A model generated the notes under the pieces. That model worked only from the letters and a program-made list of their open reading frames with translations, had not been told where the DNA came from and searched no databases. Below, piece after piece: positions 52,728-62,158 of a stretch of DNA of 64,000 nucleotides; position 1 is the first letter of the stretch; the number at the start of each line of letters is the position of its first letter. Both the position numbers and the translations under genes were made by a program. This stretch comes from an uncultured Pseudomonas sp. (GTDB lineage: Bacteria > Pseudomonadota > Gammaproteobacteria > Pseudomonadales > Pseudomonadaceae): assembly GCF_946885955.1 (NCBI RefSeq), contig NZ_CAMPHI010000011.1, forward strand, positions 1 through 64,000, given 5' to 3'.

Positions 52728-53372
52728 ATGGATATCTTCCTGCAGAATGCCCTTGCGTTTCCCACGCTGATTTTCAGTTTTCTGCTTAGCCTGATGATGG
52801 TCTATTGGCTCTTCGCTGCTTTAGGCACAGTGGAAATCGATGTGCTGGATATCGAAGGCGATTCCGCATTGGAAGGCGATGGACTGCAAGCGGAGGGGCT
52901 TGCCGGGCTTCTACTTAAGCTCGGCCTCGGCGGTGTGCCTATTACCATCGTGTTGACCATATTGGCGATATTCAGTTGGGTCATCAGTTATCTCCTCGAA
53001 TCACTGCTGCTCAGCTATCTGCCATTGGGCTGGCTGCGTTATCCCTTGGGGCTGGTTGTGGCGGTGGGGGTGCTGTTTGTGGCTGTCCCTCCGGCTGCTG
53101 CATTGTGCAGGCCCTTGCGCAAACTATTCCTAAAGTTCGAGGCACCGACCTCGCGGTCATTTCTGGGGCAGACAGCAGTAGTACGCAGCTCCCGCGTGAC
53201 CTTGAGTCATGGCGAGGCGACCTTGGAAGATGGTGGGGCGGGCCTGATCCTGAAGGTGCGGGCAGACGAATCGAAGGGCTTCAAGCGCGGCGATCATGTT
53301 GTGTTACTGGAGTACCTACAGGCCGAAAATGCCTATCGGGTGTTCAGTGTGGAAGAGTTCGAAGGCATTTAA
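52728..53372 (+). CDS. YqiJ-like membrane protein with OB/NfeD-type domain
   Basis: 214 residues: a hydrophobic N-terminal helix (FPTLIFSFLLSLMMVYWLFAAL), then two or three more helices (~65-130), and a C-terminal soluble domain (~140-214, SRSFLGQTAVVRSSRVTLSHG ... VEEFEG) of OB type as in NfeD. NfeD/YqiJ proteins pair with flotillins, and the next gene is one. An AGGAAAG site precedes the ATG. Confidence 0.8.
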   Translation: MDIFLQNALAFPTLIFSFLLSLMMVYWLFAALGTVEIDVLDIEGDSALEGDGLQAEGLAGLLLKLGLGGVPITIVLTILAIFSWVISYLLESLLLSYLPLGWLRYPLGLVVAVGVLFVAVPPAAALCRPLRKLFLKFEAPTSRSFLGQTAVVRSSRVTLSHGEATLEDGGAGLILKVRADESKGFKRGDHVVLLEYLQAENAYRVFSVEEFEGI

Positions 53373-53399
53373 TTAGCAATCAATGGAGCTGAGATTTCA

Positions 53400-55472
53400 A
53401 TGAATGACATTCTAATAGCGGGCGCACTTATATTGGGTTGCGTCGTCTTTTTCGTATTTGCAGTGTTGATGCTGGTCAAAGCCTTCTATATCAAGGTTCC
53501 GCAAGGCACGGCACTGATCGTCAACGATATGTCCGCAACACCCAAGGTGCATTTCACTGGCGCGATGGTCTATCCGGTGATCAACCTCAAGGAGTTCATG
53601 AAGATCTCCCTGATCACCCTGGAAGTCGACCGCCGCGCCAAGGACGGGCTGATCTGCCGCGACAACATGCGCGCCGATATCACGGTGGCTTTCTACCTGC
53701 GCGTCAACGAGACCCAGGAAGATGTGCTCAAGGTGGCCAAGGCCATCGGCGTCGACCGCGCCTCCGACCGCGCCGCGGTTAATGAGCTGTTCAACGCCAA
53801 GTTCTCCGAAGCGCTGAAGACCGTCGGCAAACAGTTCGATTTCGTCCAGTTGTTCGAGAATCGCCAGGATTTCCGCGACCGCATCGTCGAGGTGATTGGT
53901 AACGACCTCAACGGCTATGTGCTGGAAGACGTGGCCATCGATTACCTGGAGCAGACCTCCAAGGCCTCCCTGGATCCGAGCAACATTCTCGATGCCGAGG
54001 GTATCCGCAAGATCACCGAGCTGACCGCCGCGCAGAACGTCATCACCAACGAACTGGAGCGCAACGAAGAGCTGGCGATCAAGAAGAAGAACGTCGAAAC
54101 CCGCGAGGCCACGCTTTCCCTGGAACGCCAGGAAGCCGACGCCGTGGCGCGGCAGAAGCGCGAGATCGAAACCATCCGTGCGCGTGAGCAGGCCGAAACC
54201 CTCAAGGTCCAGGAAGAGGAGCGCCTGAAGTCCGAGCAGGCCCGCATCAATACCCAGCAGGAATTGGACATCCGCGCCGAGAACCATCAGCGCGAAGTCG
54301 AGGTGGCGCAGCAGAACCGTCAGCGCGCGGTGGTCATCGAGGTGGAAAAAGTCACCCGTGCCAAAGACCTGGAAATCGTCTCGCGCGAGCGTGAAGTCGA
54401 GCTGCAGCGCATCGAGAAGGAAAAGGCCCTGGAAGAGGAGCGCAAGAACATCGCCGCAGTGATCCGTGAGCGCGTGGCGGTCGAGAAGACCGTGGCCCAG
54501 GAAGAAGAGCGGATCAAGGAAGTGCGCGAGGTGTCCGAGGCCGAGCGGGCCAAGCAGGTCATCGTGTTGCAGGCGCAAGCCGAGGCCGAGCAGGAGCTGG
54601 TGCGTCAGGTCAAACAGGCCGAAGCCGACGAAACCCGTTCCAAGCACAAGGCGGTGGAAATCAACAACCTGGCCCAGGCCGAGTTGGAGGCCGCAGCCAA
54701 ACAGGCCGAAGCCAAGAAGAAAATGGCCGAGGGCATCGAGGCCGAGCGCGCCGCTCCTGGTCTGGCCGATGCACGGGTACGTGAAGTCACCGCAGCGGCC
54801 AAGGAGAAAGAGGGCCTGGCCGAGGCGCGTGTGCATGCCGAGCAACTGATCGCCGATGCCAAGGGCGAGCAGGAAAGAGGCCTTGCCGAGGCGCGGGTCA
54901 CCGAAGCCAAAGCGACCGCCAAGGAAAAAGACGGCCTGGCCGACGCCAAGGTGCTGGAAGAAAAACTCACCGCCCAGGCGCGCGGCGAGGAGCAGTTGGG
55001 TGTGGCCAAGGCGAAGGCGACCAAGGACCTGGGTTCGGCCGAAGCCGAAGTGCTGCTCGAACGCCTGAACGCCGAGGCCGAAGGTCTGGGCAAGAAATTC
55101 GGCGCCCTCGACGCGCTCAGCGACAGTGCACGTCAGCACGAAGAGTTCCGCATGCAGCTGGAGAAGAACTTCGACGAGGCCATGGCCGCGATCGCCGCCA
55201 ACAAGGAAATCGCCAAGGACCAGGCCGAAGTGCTCTCGGCAGCGCTGTCCAAGGCGAAGATCGAGATCGTCGGCGGCGAAGGCGACTTCTTCAACTCTTT
55301 CGCCAAGTCGCTGTCGGTGGGCAAAGCCATCGAAGGCGTGGTCGGCAAGAGCCCGGTGGTGCAGGATGTGCTTGCCCGCCTGTTGGCCGGCAAGCCCTCG
55401 GTGCCCAGCGTTACCCCGGTGCCGGTGGCCGCAGCGCCTAGCAGCACCGGCAATGGTGCAAGCGAGCTATAA
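53400..55472 (+). CDS. yqiK: flotillin-like protein (YqiK type)
   Basis: 690-residue inner-membrane protein. One N-terminal helix (~5-30), an SPFH/prohibitin domain (~30-210), a very long Glu/Ala/Lys-rich coiled coil (~215-600) and a short C-terminal region rich in Pro/Val/Ala. Residues 455-494 and 495-534 are a tandem duplication of 40 residues, each built from 18- and 22-residue units starting L-A-E/D-A-R/K-V. Flotillins organise membrane microdomains. It lies 27 bp after the YqiJ-like gene. Confidence 0.88.
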   Translation: MNDILIAGALILGCVVFFVFAVLMLVKAFYIKVPQGTALIVNDMSATPKVHFTGAMVYPVINLKEFMKISLITLEVDRRAKDGLICRDNMRADITVAFYLRVNETQEDVLKVAKAIGVDRASDRAAVNELFNAKFSEALKTVGKQFDFVQLFENRQDFRDRIVEVIGNDLNGYVLEDVAIDYLEQTSKASLDPSNILDAEGIRKITELTAAQNVITNELERNEELAIKKKNVETREATLSLERQEADAVARQKREIETIRAREQAETLKVQEEERLKSEQARINTQQELDIRAENHQREVEVAQQNRQRAVVIEVEKVTRAKDLEIVSREREVELQRIEKEKALEEERKNIAAVIRERVAVEKTVAQEEERIKEVREVSEAERAKQVIVLQAQAEAEQELVRQVKQAEADETRSKHKAVEINNLAQAELEAAAKQAEAKKKMAEGIEAERAAPGLADARVREVTAAAKEKEGLAEARVHAEQLIADAKGEQERGLAEARVTEAKATAKEKDGLADAKVLEEKLTAQARGEEQLGVAKAKATKDLGSAEAEVLLERLNAEAEGLGKKFGALDALSDSARQHEEFRMQLEKNFDEAMAAIAANKEIAKDQAEVLSAALSKAKIEIVGGEGDFFNSFAKSLSVGKAIEGVVGKSPVVQDVLARLLAGKPSVPSVTPVPVAAAPSSTGNGASEL

Positions 55473-55481
55473 ACCGCTGCC

Positions 55482-55508
55482 TCGGTGCCCGCATCCAGGG
55501 CACCGAGC
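55482..55508 (+). terminator. hairpin after the flotillin gene
   Basis: CTCGGTGCCC (55482-55491) pairs with GGGCACCGAG (55499-55508), loop seven bases, no U-tract. It may lower rather than stop transcription into the ATPase gene. Confidence 0.4.
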
Positions 55509-55539
55509 GATTCGAACAAAGTCACTGTGCTCCTTGTAG

Positions 55540-55609
55540 GAGCCGCTTGCTGCGGTCCGGCGTCCCGGCGATCCGGCGTTTCTCGTCTGACGCGCAGCAA
55601 GCCGGTTCC
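55540..55609. repeat. REP doublet inside the operon
   Basis: GGAGCCGCTTGCTGCG (55540-55555) has a near-inverted partner (55593-55609). The TGTAGGAGC-start is the classic Pseudomonas REP sequence. It lies between the flotillin and ATPase genes, about 50 bp before ATG 55659. Confidence 0.65.
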
Positions 55610-55658
55610 CACACGAACGACATGACCGCCAAGACGCCGCAGATTCAGGAAGACCACG

Positions 55659-58600
55659 ATGTCGCAGCCGCAAACCGCTAACCAGGCGCAGGACGTATTG
55701 GACAAGGCCGTAGCCGAAGGCGGCGCCTACGAGGTGCTGCACAAGCGTCTGCTGGACCAGGGCCTGCGCTTGCGCCAGAGCACCGAAGCACTGAACCAGC
55801 AGCGCCTGGAGGAATTCGGCAGCAGCAAGATGGATGTGATCGGGCGGGTGCGTATCCGGACCGAAAACAACTGCACGGCCCGCGATATCGTCCAGGTCGG
55901 CGACAATCTGCTGTTCGGTTACAACGTGTTTCTCGGCCTGAAAAAGGAAACCCGGGTCGAGGACGTGTTTTCCCTGTATCGCCTGAGCGAGCAGGACGAA
56001 GGCTATGAAGCCGAAAGCGTCGCGCTGGCCGACAGCTTTCTCGGCCAGAGCAGCTTCGTCAACGATTTCAACGAGCTCTACACCTACTACAAGAACACCC
56101 GCTTGCTGCAACTGCTGGTGCGCGACGGCAAGCTGCTGGCGAGTTTCCAGATCGGCGAGCGGGTCAGCGATATCCGCGTGTTCCGCTGGTCGATTTCCCT
56201 CGATGGCAAAGAAGTTCGCTATATCGATAACCGCGGCGAGCGCGATATAGCGCTGCCGGCGCCGTTCGATTTCGAATGGCAAAAGACGTCCCGCGAGATG
56301 GTGGTCAACGGCCGCCATCCGCATGTGAATATCCTCGACACCATCTTTGTCGAAACCATCGGCGGCGACCTCACGGTCAAGGTCGAGAACAACACCGAGG
56401 ACGGCCAGGGCATCTACCGTGAAGCGGTGCTGGACAAGACCCAGTCGCTGGACGACGCGCAGATCGAATACGCCAAGCTCGGCAGCCTGATCCTGCTCAA
56501 GGTGCTGCCGTACCGCGAAGAGCAATGGCGCTACCTGGTATTCAACAGTCTGACGCGCAAGGTCGAGCGCATCGACGCCATCGGCCTGGCCTGTGTGCAG
56601 CTACCGGAAGACCACGGCATCATTTTCCCCGGCGGCTACTACCTGCAGAACGGCGAGTCCAAGGCCTTCGAACAGTCCATGGCCGGCATGCGCTTCAAGC
56701 GTGCGGTGCGTTCGCCCAACGGCGAGGACGTGCAGTACATCTTCTACCACCCGGAGGAAGGTCGTTCGGCGCTGTTCACCTACAACATGATCAACCGCCA
56801 ATTGCACAACCCGATCTTCGGTCACGGCTACGCGCGCCTGGAAGACGGGCGCATGGTGATCTTCGCCGCCGAGGGCAGCGAGCCGACCCGCATCCATCCG
56901 ATGCAGATATGGCAGACGCCATTCTGCAGTGACGACTTCGCCGCCCGCCAGCCCGCGCGCAACGGCTTCTTCGGGCGTATCGGCAATGCCGAACTGGTGC
57001 GTGGCGTCTCCGATCTGTTGGGCCTCTGTCGCGAGATCGAGACGCCGGAAGTCTCGGTGCCGCGCTACACCCAGCTGTGCCAGAACACCCGGCGGCTGTT
57101 CGATATCTACCACTGGCTGGGCGATGCTCACTGCCGGGATATGGCGCCGCTATTGCGCGAGATCGCCGCCACCGGCGAACTGGTGCTCGACGAATTCGAG
57201 AAGGTCGAGAGCATCCGCCAGCAGTCGGCCCGCGCCATGGCCGAAGCGGAAACCCGGCAGAAGGCGCTGCTCTCCGGCCTGCTGCTCGACAGCTGGGACG
57301 AGGTGCAGCTGTTCGTCGATGCACTCAACGGTATCAATGCCCAGCGTGGGCAACTGCTGACCATCCGCGATTACCGCTATATCGACGTGGCGCGTATCGA
57401 CGCCATGGAGGCGGACCTGCTCGCGGCGCAGGAACGGGTTGCGGCCGCCACTTCGGCGTTTCTCGCCAGCCCGGCGGCGCTGCAACCCTATGTGCAGCAG
57501 CTGGCCCAGCTCGACGCTCAGGCGCAGAAGGCCGAGACCGTCAGCCAGCTCAACGAGCCGCTGGTGGCGCTGCAGGCCATGGCCGGCAACCTGGACATGC
57601 TGTCCGGCCTGATGGCCTCGCTGCCGATCGACGACGCCACCCAGCGTACCGGCATCGTCGAATCGATTTCCGAAGTCTACGCGCGCCTCAACCAGGCCAA
57701 AGCGCGCGCCGAACAGCGGCGCAAGGGGCTGGGCTCGGCGGAGACGGTGGCGCAGTTCGGCGCCCAGTTCAAATTATTCAGCCAGGGCATCACCAACGCC
57801 TTAGGCCAGGCCCAGGACCCTGAGCGCTGCGACGAACAGCTGTCGCGCCTGCTGGTGCAGCTCGAAGAGCTGGAGAGCCAGTTCGGCGATCAGGAGCAGT
57901 TCCTCGGCGATATCCTGAGCAAGCGCGAAGAGCTGCTGGAAACCTTCGAGGCGCACAAGCAGGCGCTGCTCGACGAGCGTCAACGCAAGGCCCAGGGCCT
58001 GCTCGATGCCGCGCGAAGAATCCTCGAAAGCCTCGGTCGGCGCACCGCACGCCTGACCCAAGCGGATGAACTGAACGCCTTCTTCGCTTCCGATCCCTTG
58101 ATTCTCAAGCTGCGCGAACTGGCCGAGCGTCTGCGCGAGCTGAAGGACAGCGTCAAGGCCGAGGATGTCGAGTCGCGCCTCAAGGCCGCTCGCGACCAGG
58201 CGGTACGCAGCCTGCGCGACAAGAGCGAGCTGTTCGAAGAGGGCGGCAACGTCATCAAGCTCGGCCCGCGCCACCGCTTCAGCGTCAACACCCAGGAGCT
58301 GGACCTGACCCTGATGCCGCGTGGCGATCAGCTCTATTTGCACCTCACCGGTACCGAATTCCTCGAGCCGCTGCAGAACGCCGAGCTGGAAGCGCTGCGC
58401 GATTATTGGCAGGTGTCCCTGGAGTCCGAGTCCGCCACGCTTTACCGCGCCGAATATCTGGCCGGGGAAGTGCTGGCGGCCGCCGATGCCGGGCGCGATG
58501 GCCTCAGCCTGGATTTGCTCAAGCAACAGCTGGCCCAGCCGGAAGCGTTGGTCAAAAGCATTCGCGACTTCGCCGCGCCGCGCTACAAGGAAGGCTACGA

Positions 58601-60908
58601 AAAGGGCATCCACGACCACGATGCGGCGCTGATCCTCACCCAGTTGCTGCCGTTGCGCGACAGCGCCGGATTGCTCAGCTATGGCGCCTTGCCCCGTGGT
58701 TTCGCCAGCTTTTTCTGGAGCCAGGCGCAGCGCCGTGACGAGGCCAAGCAATGGCCGCAACGCGCACGCAATGCCCGGCATATCCAGCTGTTGTTCGGCC
58801 AGCGCGACAGCCTGTTGCAGTTGCAGGCGGAAATCGCCGAGGCCATGGCCGGCTATAGCACCCAGCAGGACATGACGCTGACCCAGGCGACTCGGGAAGA
58901 AGCGGCGGAATACCTGGTGCAGGAACTGGCCGCCGAGCGTATCGAATTCGTTTTCAGCAAATACGCCCGCGAATTGCTGGCCGGCTTGCAGGCGCGCTTG
59001 CAGACCGCACATGCTTGGGATCTCTACCAGCAAACCCTGAAGAGCCTGCAAAAGCGCCCGGCGGCGCAGTGGGCTTTGGTCGAGAACTGGCTGCGTGGCC
59101 TCTGCGCGGCAGACGAATTCGCCGCACTCAGCGCCTATGTGCCCGAGGCCGTGGCCTTGAGCCTACTCAGCGAGGACCTGCCCAAGCGCATCACCGAGGT
59201 GGACCTGCGCTTCACTGTCAAGGAGCTGATGGGTGAGCACCCACGCATCGCCGAGCGGCAACTGGTGTTGGCGGTGGACGACTTCTTCGCCCGCTTGCGC
59301 GTGCACCGCGAGCAGTTCCTGCCCGGTTTGCAGCGCTACCAGACGCTGCGCCAGGAGGTGGTGGCGCGCGAGCGCGAAGCGCTGCGCCTCGACGAATTCA
59401 AGCCCAAGCCGCTCAGCTCCTTCGTCCGTAACAAGCTGATCAACGATGTCTATCTCGGGGTGATCGGCGACAACCTGGCCAAGCAGATGGGCACCGCTGG
59501 GGAGAACCGCCGCTCGGATCTGTCTGGCCTGCTGATGCTGATCTCGCCGCCGGGCTACGGCAAGACCACGTTGATGGAGTATGTCGCCCACCGCCTCGGT
59601 TTGATCTTTATGAAGATCAACGGCCCGGCCCTGGGCCACGAGGTGCGCTCCCTGGACCCGGCCCAGGCGCCGGACGCCACCTCGCGCCAGGAGCTGGAAA
59701 AGCTCAACCTGGCGCTGGAGATGGGCAACAACGTGATGCTCTATCTCGACGATATTCAGCATACCCACCCGGAATTCCTGCAGAAGTTCATCTCGCTCTG
59801 CGACGGCACCCGGCGTATCGAAGGGGTGTGGAAGGGCCGCACCCGCACCTACGACATGCGCGGGCGCAAGTTCTGCGTGATCATGTCGGGCAACCCCTAT
59901 ACCGAGTCCGGTGACGTGTTCAAAATCCCGGATATGCTGGCCAACCGCGCCGATATCTATAACCTCGGCGACACCCTGGGCGGCATGCAGGAAGCCTTCG
60001 CCCTCAGCTATATCGAAAACGGCCTGACCTCCAACCCGGTGCTCGCGCCTTTGGCCACTCGCGATATGGCCGATGTCTATCGCTTCGTCGCCAAGGCTGA
60101 GGGCAAGCCGTTCTCCAGCAACGAGCTGAGCCACAGCTACAGCGGCGCCGAGGTCAACGAAATCGTCACCACCTTGCAGCGTTTGATGCAGGTGCGCGAT
60201 GTGGTCGGCCGGGTCAACCAGCAGTACATCGCCAGCGCCGCCCAGGCCGATCAGTACCGCAGCGAGCCGCCGTTCAAGTTGCAAGGCAGCTACCGCAACA
60301 TGAACAAGATGGCGGAGAAGATTTCCGCTGTGATGAACGATAGCGAAGTGCTGCAACTGATCGCCGACCACTACCAGGGCGAATCCCAGCTGCTGACCAC
60401 CGGCGCCGAAGAAAATCTGCTCAAGCTCGCCGAACTGCGCGGCAACATGACCGTCGAGCAGGCCGAACGCTGGGCGCAGATCAAGCGCGACTTCATGCGC
60501 AACAAGGCCATGGGCGGCAGCGATACCGACGTGGGTGGTCGCGTGGTGGCGCAGCTCAACGACCTGGTCGAGGGTGTGCGCGGTCTGGCCAAGCTGGCGC
60601 CTGGTGAACAATCCGTGCCGCAGACAATCCCCTGGAGCGAGCTGCTCGCCGGCCTGGATAACCTGGGCAAACTACGCCCGCAGGTGGAGGTGATCGCCCC
60701 GGCTCAACCGGCGGTGCAGAAAGTTCTGGAAAGCCTGGCCGACAGCCTGCAGAACAGCTTCCTGCCGCTGATCAAGGCGATGGACAAGAAGATCGATATC
60801 GACCTGCGCACGCACAACCGCATGCTGGAGATATCCACCCAACTGCGTGATCTTGGCGAGCAACTTGGCCACGAGCAGCGTTTGGGCGATGTCGACGAGC
60901 CGCTATGA
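55659..60908 (+). CDS. giant AAA ATPase with DUF3686-type N-terminal region
   Basis: 1749 residues. The first ~450 residues are a beta-rich domain of the DUF3686 type (VIGRVRIRTENNCTARDIVQVG, GYNVFLGL). The middle (~530-900) is coiled coil. A typical AAA module is in the last third: Walker A SPPGYGKTTLMEY (Lys ~1302), Walker B NVMLYLDDIQHTHPEF (Asp ~1364/1365), sensor 1 KFCVIMSGNPY and a lid region ending near residue 1500. Such proteins are labelled DNA repair ATPase by database transfer only; I see no direct DNA-binding motif. The last four bases overlap the next gene's start (ATGA). Confidence 0.82.
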   Translation: MSQPQTANQAQDVLDKAVAEGGAYEVLHKRLLDQGLRLRQSTEALNQQRLEEFGSSKMDVIGRVRIRTENNCTARDIVQVGDNLLFGYNVFLGLKKETRVEDVFSLYRLSEQDEGYEAESVALADSFLGQSSFVNDFNELYTYYKNTRLLQLLVRDGKLLASFQIGERVSDIRVFRWSISLDGKEVRYIDNRGERDIALPAPFDFEWQKTSREMVVNGRHPHVNILDTIFVETIGGDLTVKVENNTEDGQGIYREAVLDKTQSLDDAQIEYAKLGSLILLKVLPYREEQWRYLVFNSLTRKVERIDAIGLACVQLPEDHGIIFPGGYYLQNGESKAFEQSMAGMRFKRAVRSPNGEDVQYIFYHPEEGRSALFTYNMINRQLHNPIFGHGYARLEDGRMVIFAAEGSEPTRIHPMQIWQTPFCSDDFAARQPARNGFFGRIGNAELVRGVSDLLGLCREIETPEVSVPRYTQLCQNTRRLFDIYHWLGDAHCRDMAPLLREIAATGELVLDEFEKVESIRQQSARAMAEAETRQKALLSGLLLDSWDEVQLFVDALNGINAQRGQLLTIRDYRYIDVARIDAMEADLLAAQERVAAATSAFLASPAALQPYVQQLAQLDAQAQKAETVSQLNEPLVALQAMAGNLDMLSGLMASLPIDDATQRTGIVESISEVYARLNQAKARAEQRRKGLGSAETVAQFGAQFKLFSQGITNALGQAQDPERCDEQLSRLLVQLEELESQFGDQEQFLGDILSKREELLETFEAHKQALLDERQRKAQGLLDAARRILESLGRRTARLTQADELNAFFASDPLILKLRELAERLRELKDSVKAEDVESRLKAARDQAVRSLRDKSELFEEGGNVIKLGPRHRFSVNTQELDLTLMPRGDQLYLHLTGTEFLEPLQNAELEALRDYWQVSLESESATLYRAEYLAGEVLAAADAGRDGLSLDLLKQQLAQPEALVKSIRDFAAPRYKEGYEKGIHDHDAALILTQLLPLRDSAGLLSYGALPRGFASFFWSQAQRRDEAKQWPQRARNARHIQLLFGQRDSLLQLQAEIAEAMAGYSTQQDMTLTQATREEAAEYLVQELAAERIEFVFSKYARELLAGLQARLQTAHAWDLYQQTLKSLQKRPAAQWALVENWLRGLCAADEFAALSAYVPEAVALSLLSEDLPKRITEVDLRFTVKELMGEHPRIAERQLVLAVDDFFARLRVHREQFLPGLQRYQTLRQEVVAREREALRLDEFKPKPLSSFVRNKLINDVYLGVIGDNLAKQMGTAGENRRSDLSGLLMLISPPGYGKTTLMEYVAHRLGLIFMKINGPALGHEVRSLDPAQAPDATSRQELEKLNLALEMGNNVMLYLDDIQHTHPEFLQKFISLCDGTRRIEGVWKGRTRTYDMRGRKFCVIMSGNPYTESGDVFKIPDMLANRADIYNLGDTLGGMQEAFALSYIENGLTSNPVLAPLATRDMADVYRFVAKAEGKPFSSNELSHSYSGAEVNEIVTTLQRLMQVRDVVGRVNQQYIASAAQADQYRSEPPFKLQGSYRNMNKMAEKISAVMNDSEVLQLIADHYQGESQLLTTGAEENLLKLAELRGNMTVEQAERWAQIKRDFMRNKAMGGSDTDVGGRVVAQLNDLVEGVRGLAKLAPGEQSVPQTIPWSELLAGLDNLGKLRPQVEVIAPAQPAVQKVLESLADSLQNSFLPLIKAMDKKIDIDLRTHNRMLEISTQLRDLGEQLGHEQRLGDVDEPL

Positions 60909-61471
60909 CGGCCTGGTTGATTTCCCGCATGCAATTGCTGTTCGGCATAGCCGCGTTGATGCTGGTGCTGCAGCTGATCAATAGCGTCAGCGGCTACAGT
61001 CTGAATGCCTGGGGCCTGATCCCGCGTAGGCCGGAGTCCTTGCCGGGTATTCTATTCGCGCCCTGGCTGCATGGCGGCTGGTTGCACCTGCTGGGTAACC
61101 TCAGCGGGCTGCTGGTGCTGGGCGCCCTGGCGCTGATCGAGTCGCGTCGCGACTTCGTCAAAGCCAGTGTATTTATCCTGCTCGGCAGCGGCTTGCTGGT
61201 GTGGCTGTTCGGCCGCGAGGGGATTCATGTCGGCGCCAGCGGCTGGCTGTTCGGGCTCTGGTCGCTACTGCTGGCGCGGGCCTGGTTCCGTCGCAGCTGG
61301 CTGGACTTGCTGCTGGCGCTGCTGGTGCTGTTCCTGCATGGTGGCTGGGTGTTCGGCCTGCTGCCGCAGCAGGGCGTTTCATTCGAATATCACCTGGCCG
61401 GCGCACTCTGCGGCGGCCTTTATGCGGCCTGGCGCTATTCGCCACGCCAGCGCAGGAAACAAGGAGGTTAA
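60905..61471 (+). CDS. rhomboid-family intramembrane protease
   Basis: 188 residues, about six transmembrane helices. WLHGGWLHLLGNLSG gives the N-terminal His-Asn motif, HVGASGWLFG carries catalytic Ser ~112, and EYHLAGALCGG carries catalytic His ~163, so it should be an active protease. It ends in basic residues (RQRRKQGG). Start overlaps the ATPase stop; the next gene starts directly after its stop. Confidence 0.87.
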   Translation: MTAWLISRMQLLFGIAALMLVLQLINSVSGYSLNAWGLIPRRPESLPGILFAPWLHGGWLHLLGNLSGLLVLGALALIESRRDFVKASVFILLGSGLLVWLFGREGIHVGASGWLFGLWSLLLARAWFRRSWLDLLLALLVLFLHGGWVFGLLPQQGVSFEYHLAGALCGGLYAAWRYSPRQRRKQGG

Positions 61472-62158
61472 GTGGATTTCAACCGTCTCGATCAGCAGCT
61501 GCGCGACAGTCTGGCCGACTTGCGCTTGAGCAATGAGGAGCGCGACGAGCTGCGCCAGCTCGGCAGCGAACTGAGCCCCGACCAGGTGCGCTATATGCGC
61601 AACCGCGCCTTCGCCCTGGTGCGCGAACTGATCCGCGAGCCGGCCAATGCCGAGCCGGCGTTGAAGTGGCTGGAGCAGGTGGTCAAGACCCTGGACGCCA
61701 ATGTCACGCCGACGCGCAACATCGCCAGCGCCCATTTCAGCCCGGGCGACGACTGCCGGCGGAAAATCCGCGAGCTTTGCCGTCAGGCGCGCAAGAGCGT
61801 GGATATCTGCGTCTATACCATCTCCGACGACCCGCTCAGCGAGGAAATCCTCGCCTGCCACCAGCGCGGCCTGGCCGTGCGGGTGATCACTGACAACGAA
61901 AAACAGTTCGATGTCGGCAGTGATGTGCAGTGGCTGCGCGACAAGGGCGTGCCGCTGCGCATCGACTCCGGCCCTTACCACATGCACCACAAGTTCGCCT
62001 TGTTCGACGGCCAGCTGCTACTCAACGGCAGCTTTAACTGGACCCGTAGTGCCAGCACCAGCAACGAGGAAAACTTCCTTGTGGTCGACCACCCGCAACT
62101 GGTCGCCGCCTACAGCGGCGAGTTCGACAGCCTGTGGGCCCGTTACGTGGATAACTGA
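61472..62158 (+). CDS. single-HKD phospholipase D-family protein (possible nuclease)
   Basis: 228 residues. N-terminal helical part (~1-80), then a PLD domain with one HKD motif: His 172 and Lys 174 (HHKFALFDG, Asp ~179) followed by NGSFNWTRSASTSNEENF. One HKD per chain and the size fit the Nuc/mitoPLD group, which act as dimers and cut nucleic acids or phospholipids. GTG start after AAGGAGGT, with no gap to the rhomboid gene. Its stop overlaps the helicase start (TGATG). Confidence 0.84.
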   Translation: MDFNRLDQQLRDSLADLRLSNEERDELRQLGSELSPDQVRYMRNRAFALVRELIREPANAEPALKWLEQVVKTLDANVTPTRNIASAHFSPGDDCRRKIRELCRQARKSVDICVYTISDDPLSEEILACHQRGLAVRVITDNEKQFDVGSDVQWLRDKGVPLRIDSGPYHMHHKFALFDGQLLLNGSFNWTRSASTSNEENFLVVDHPQLVAAYSGEFDSLWARYVDN

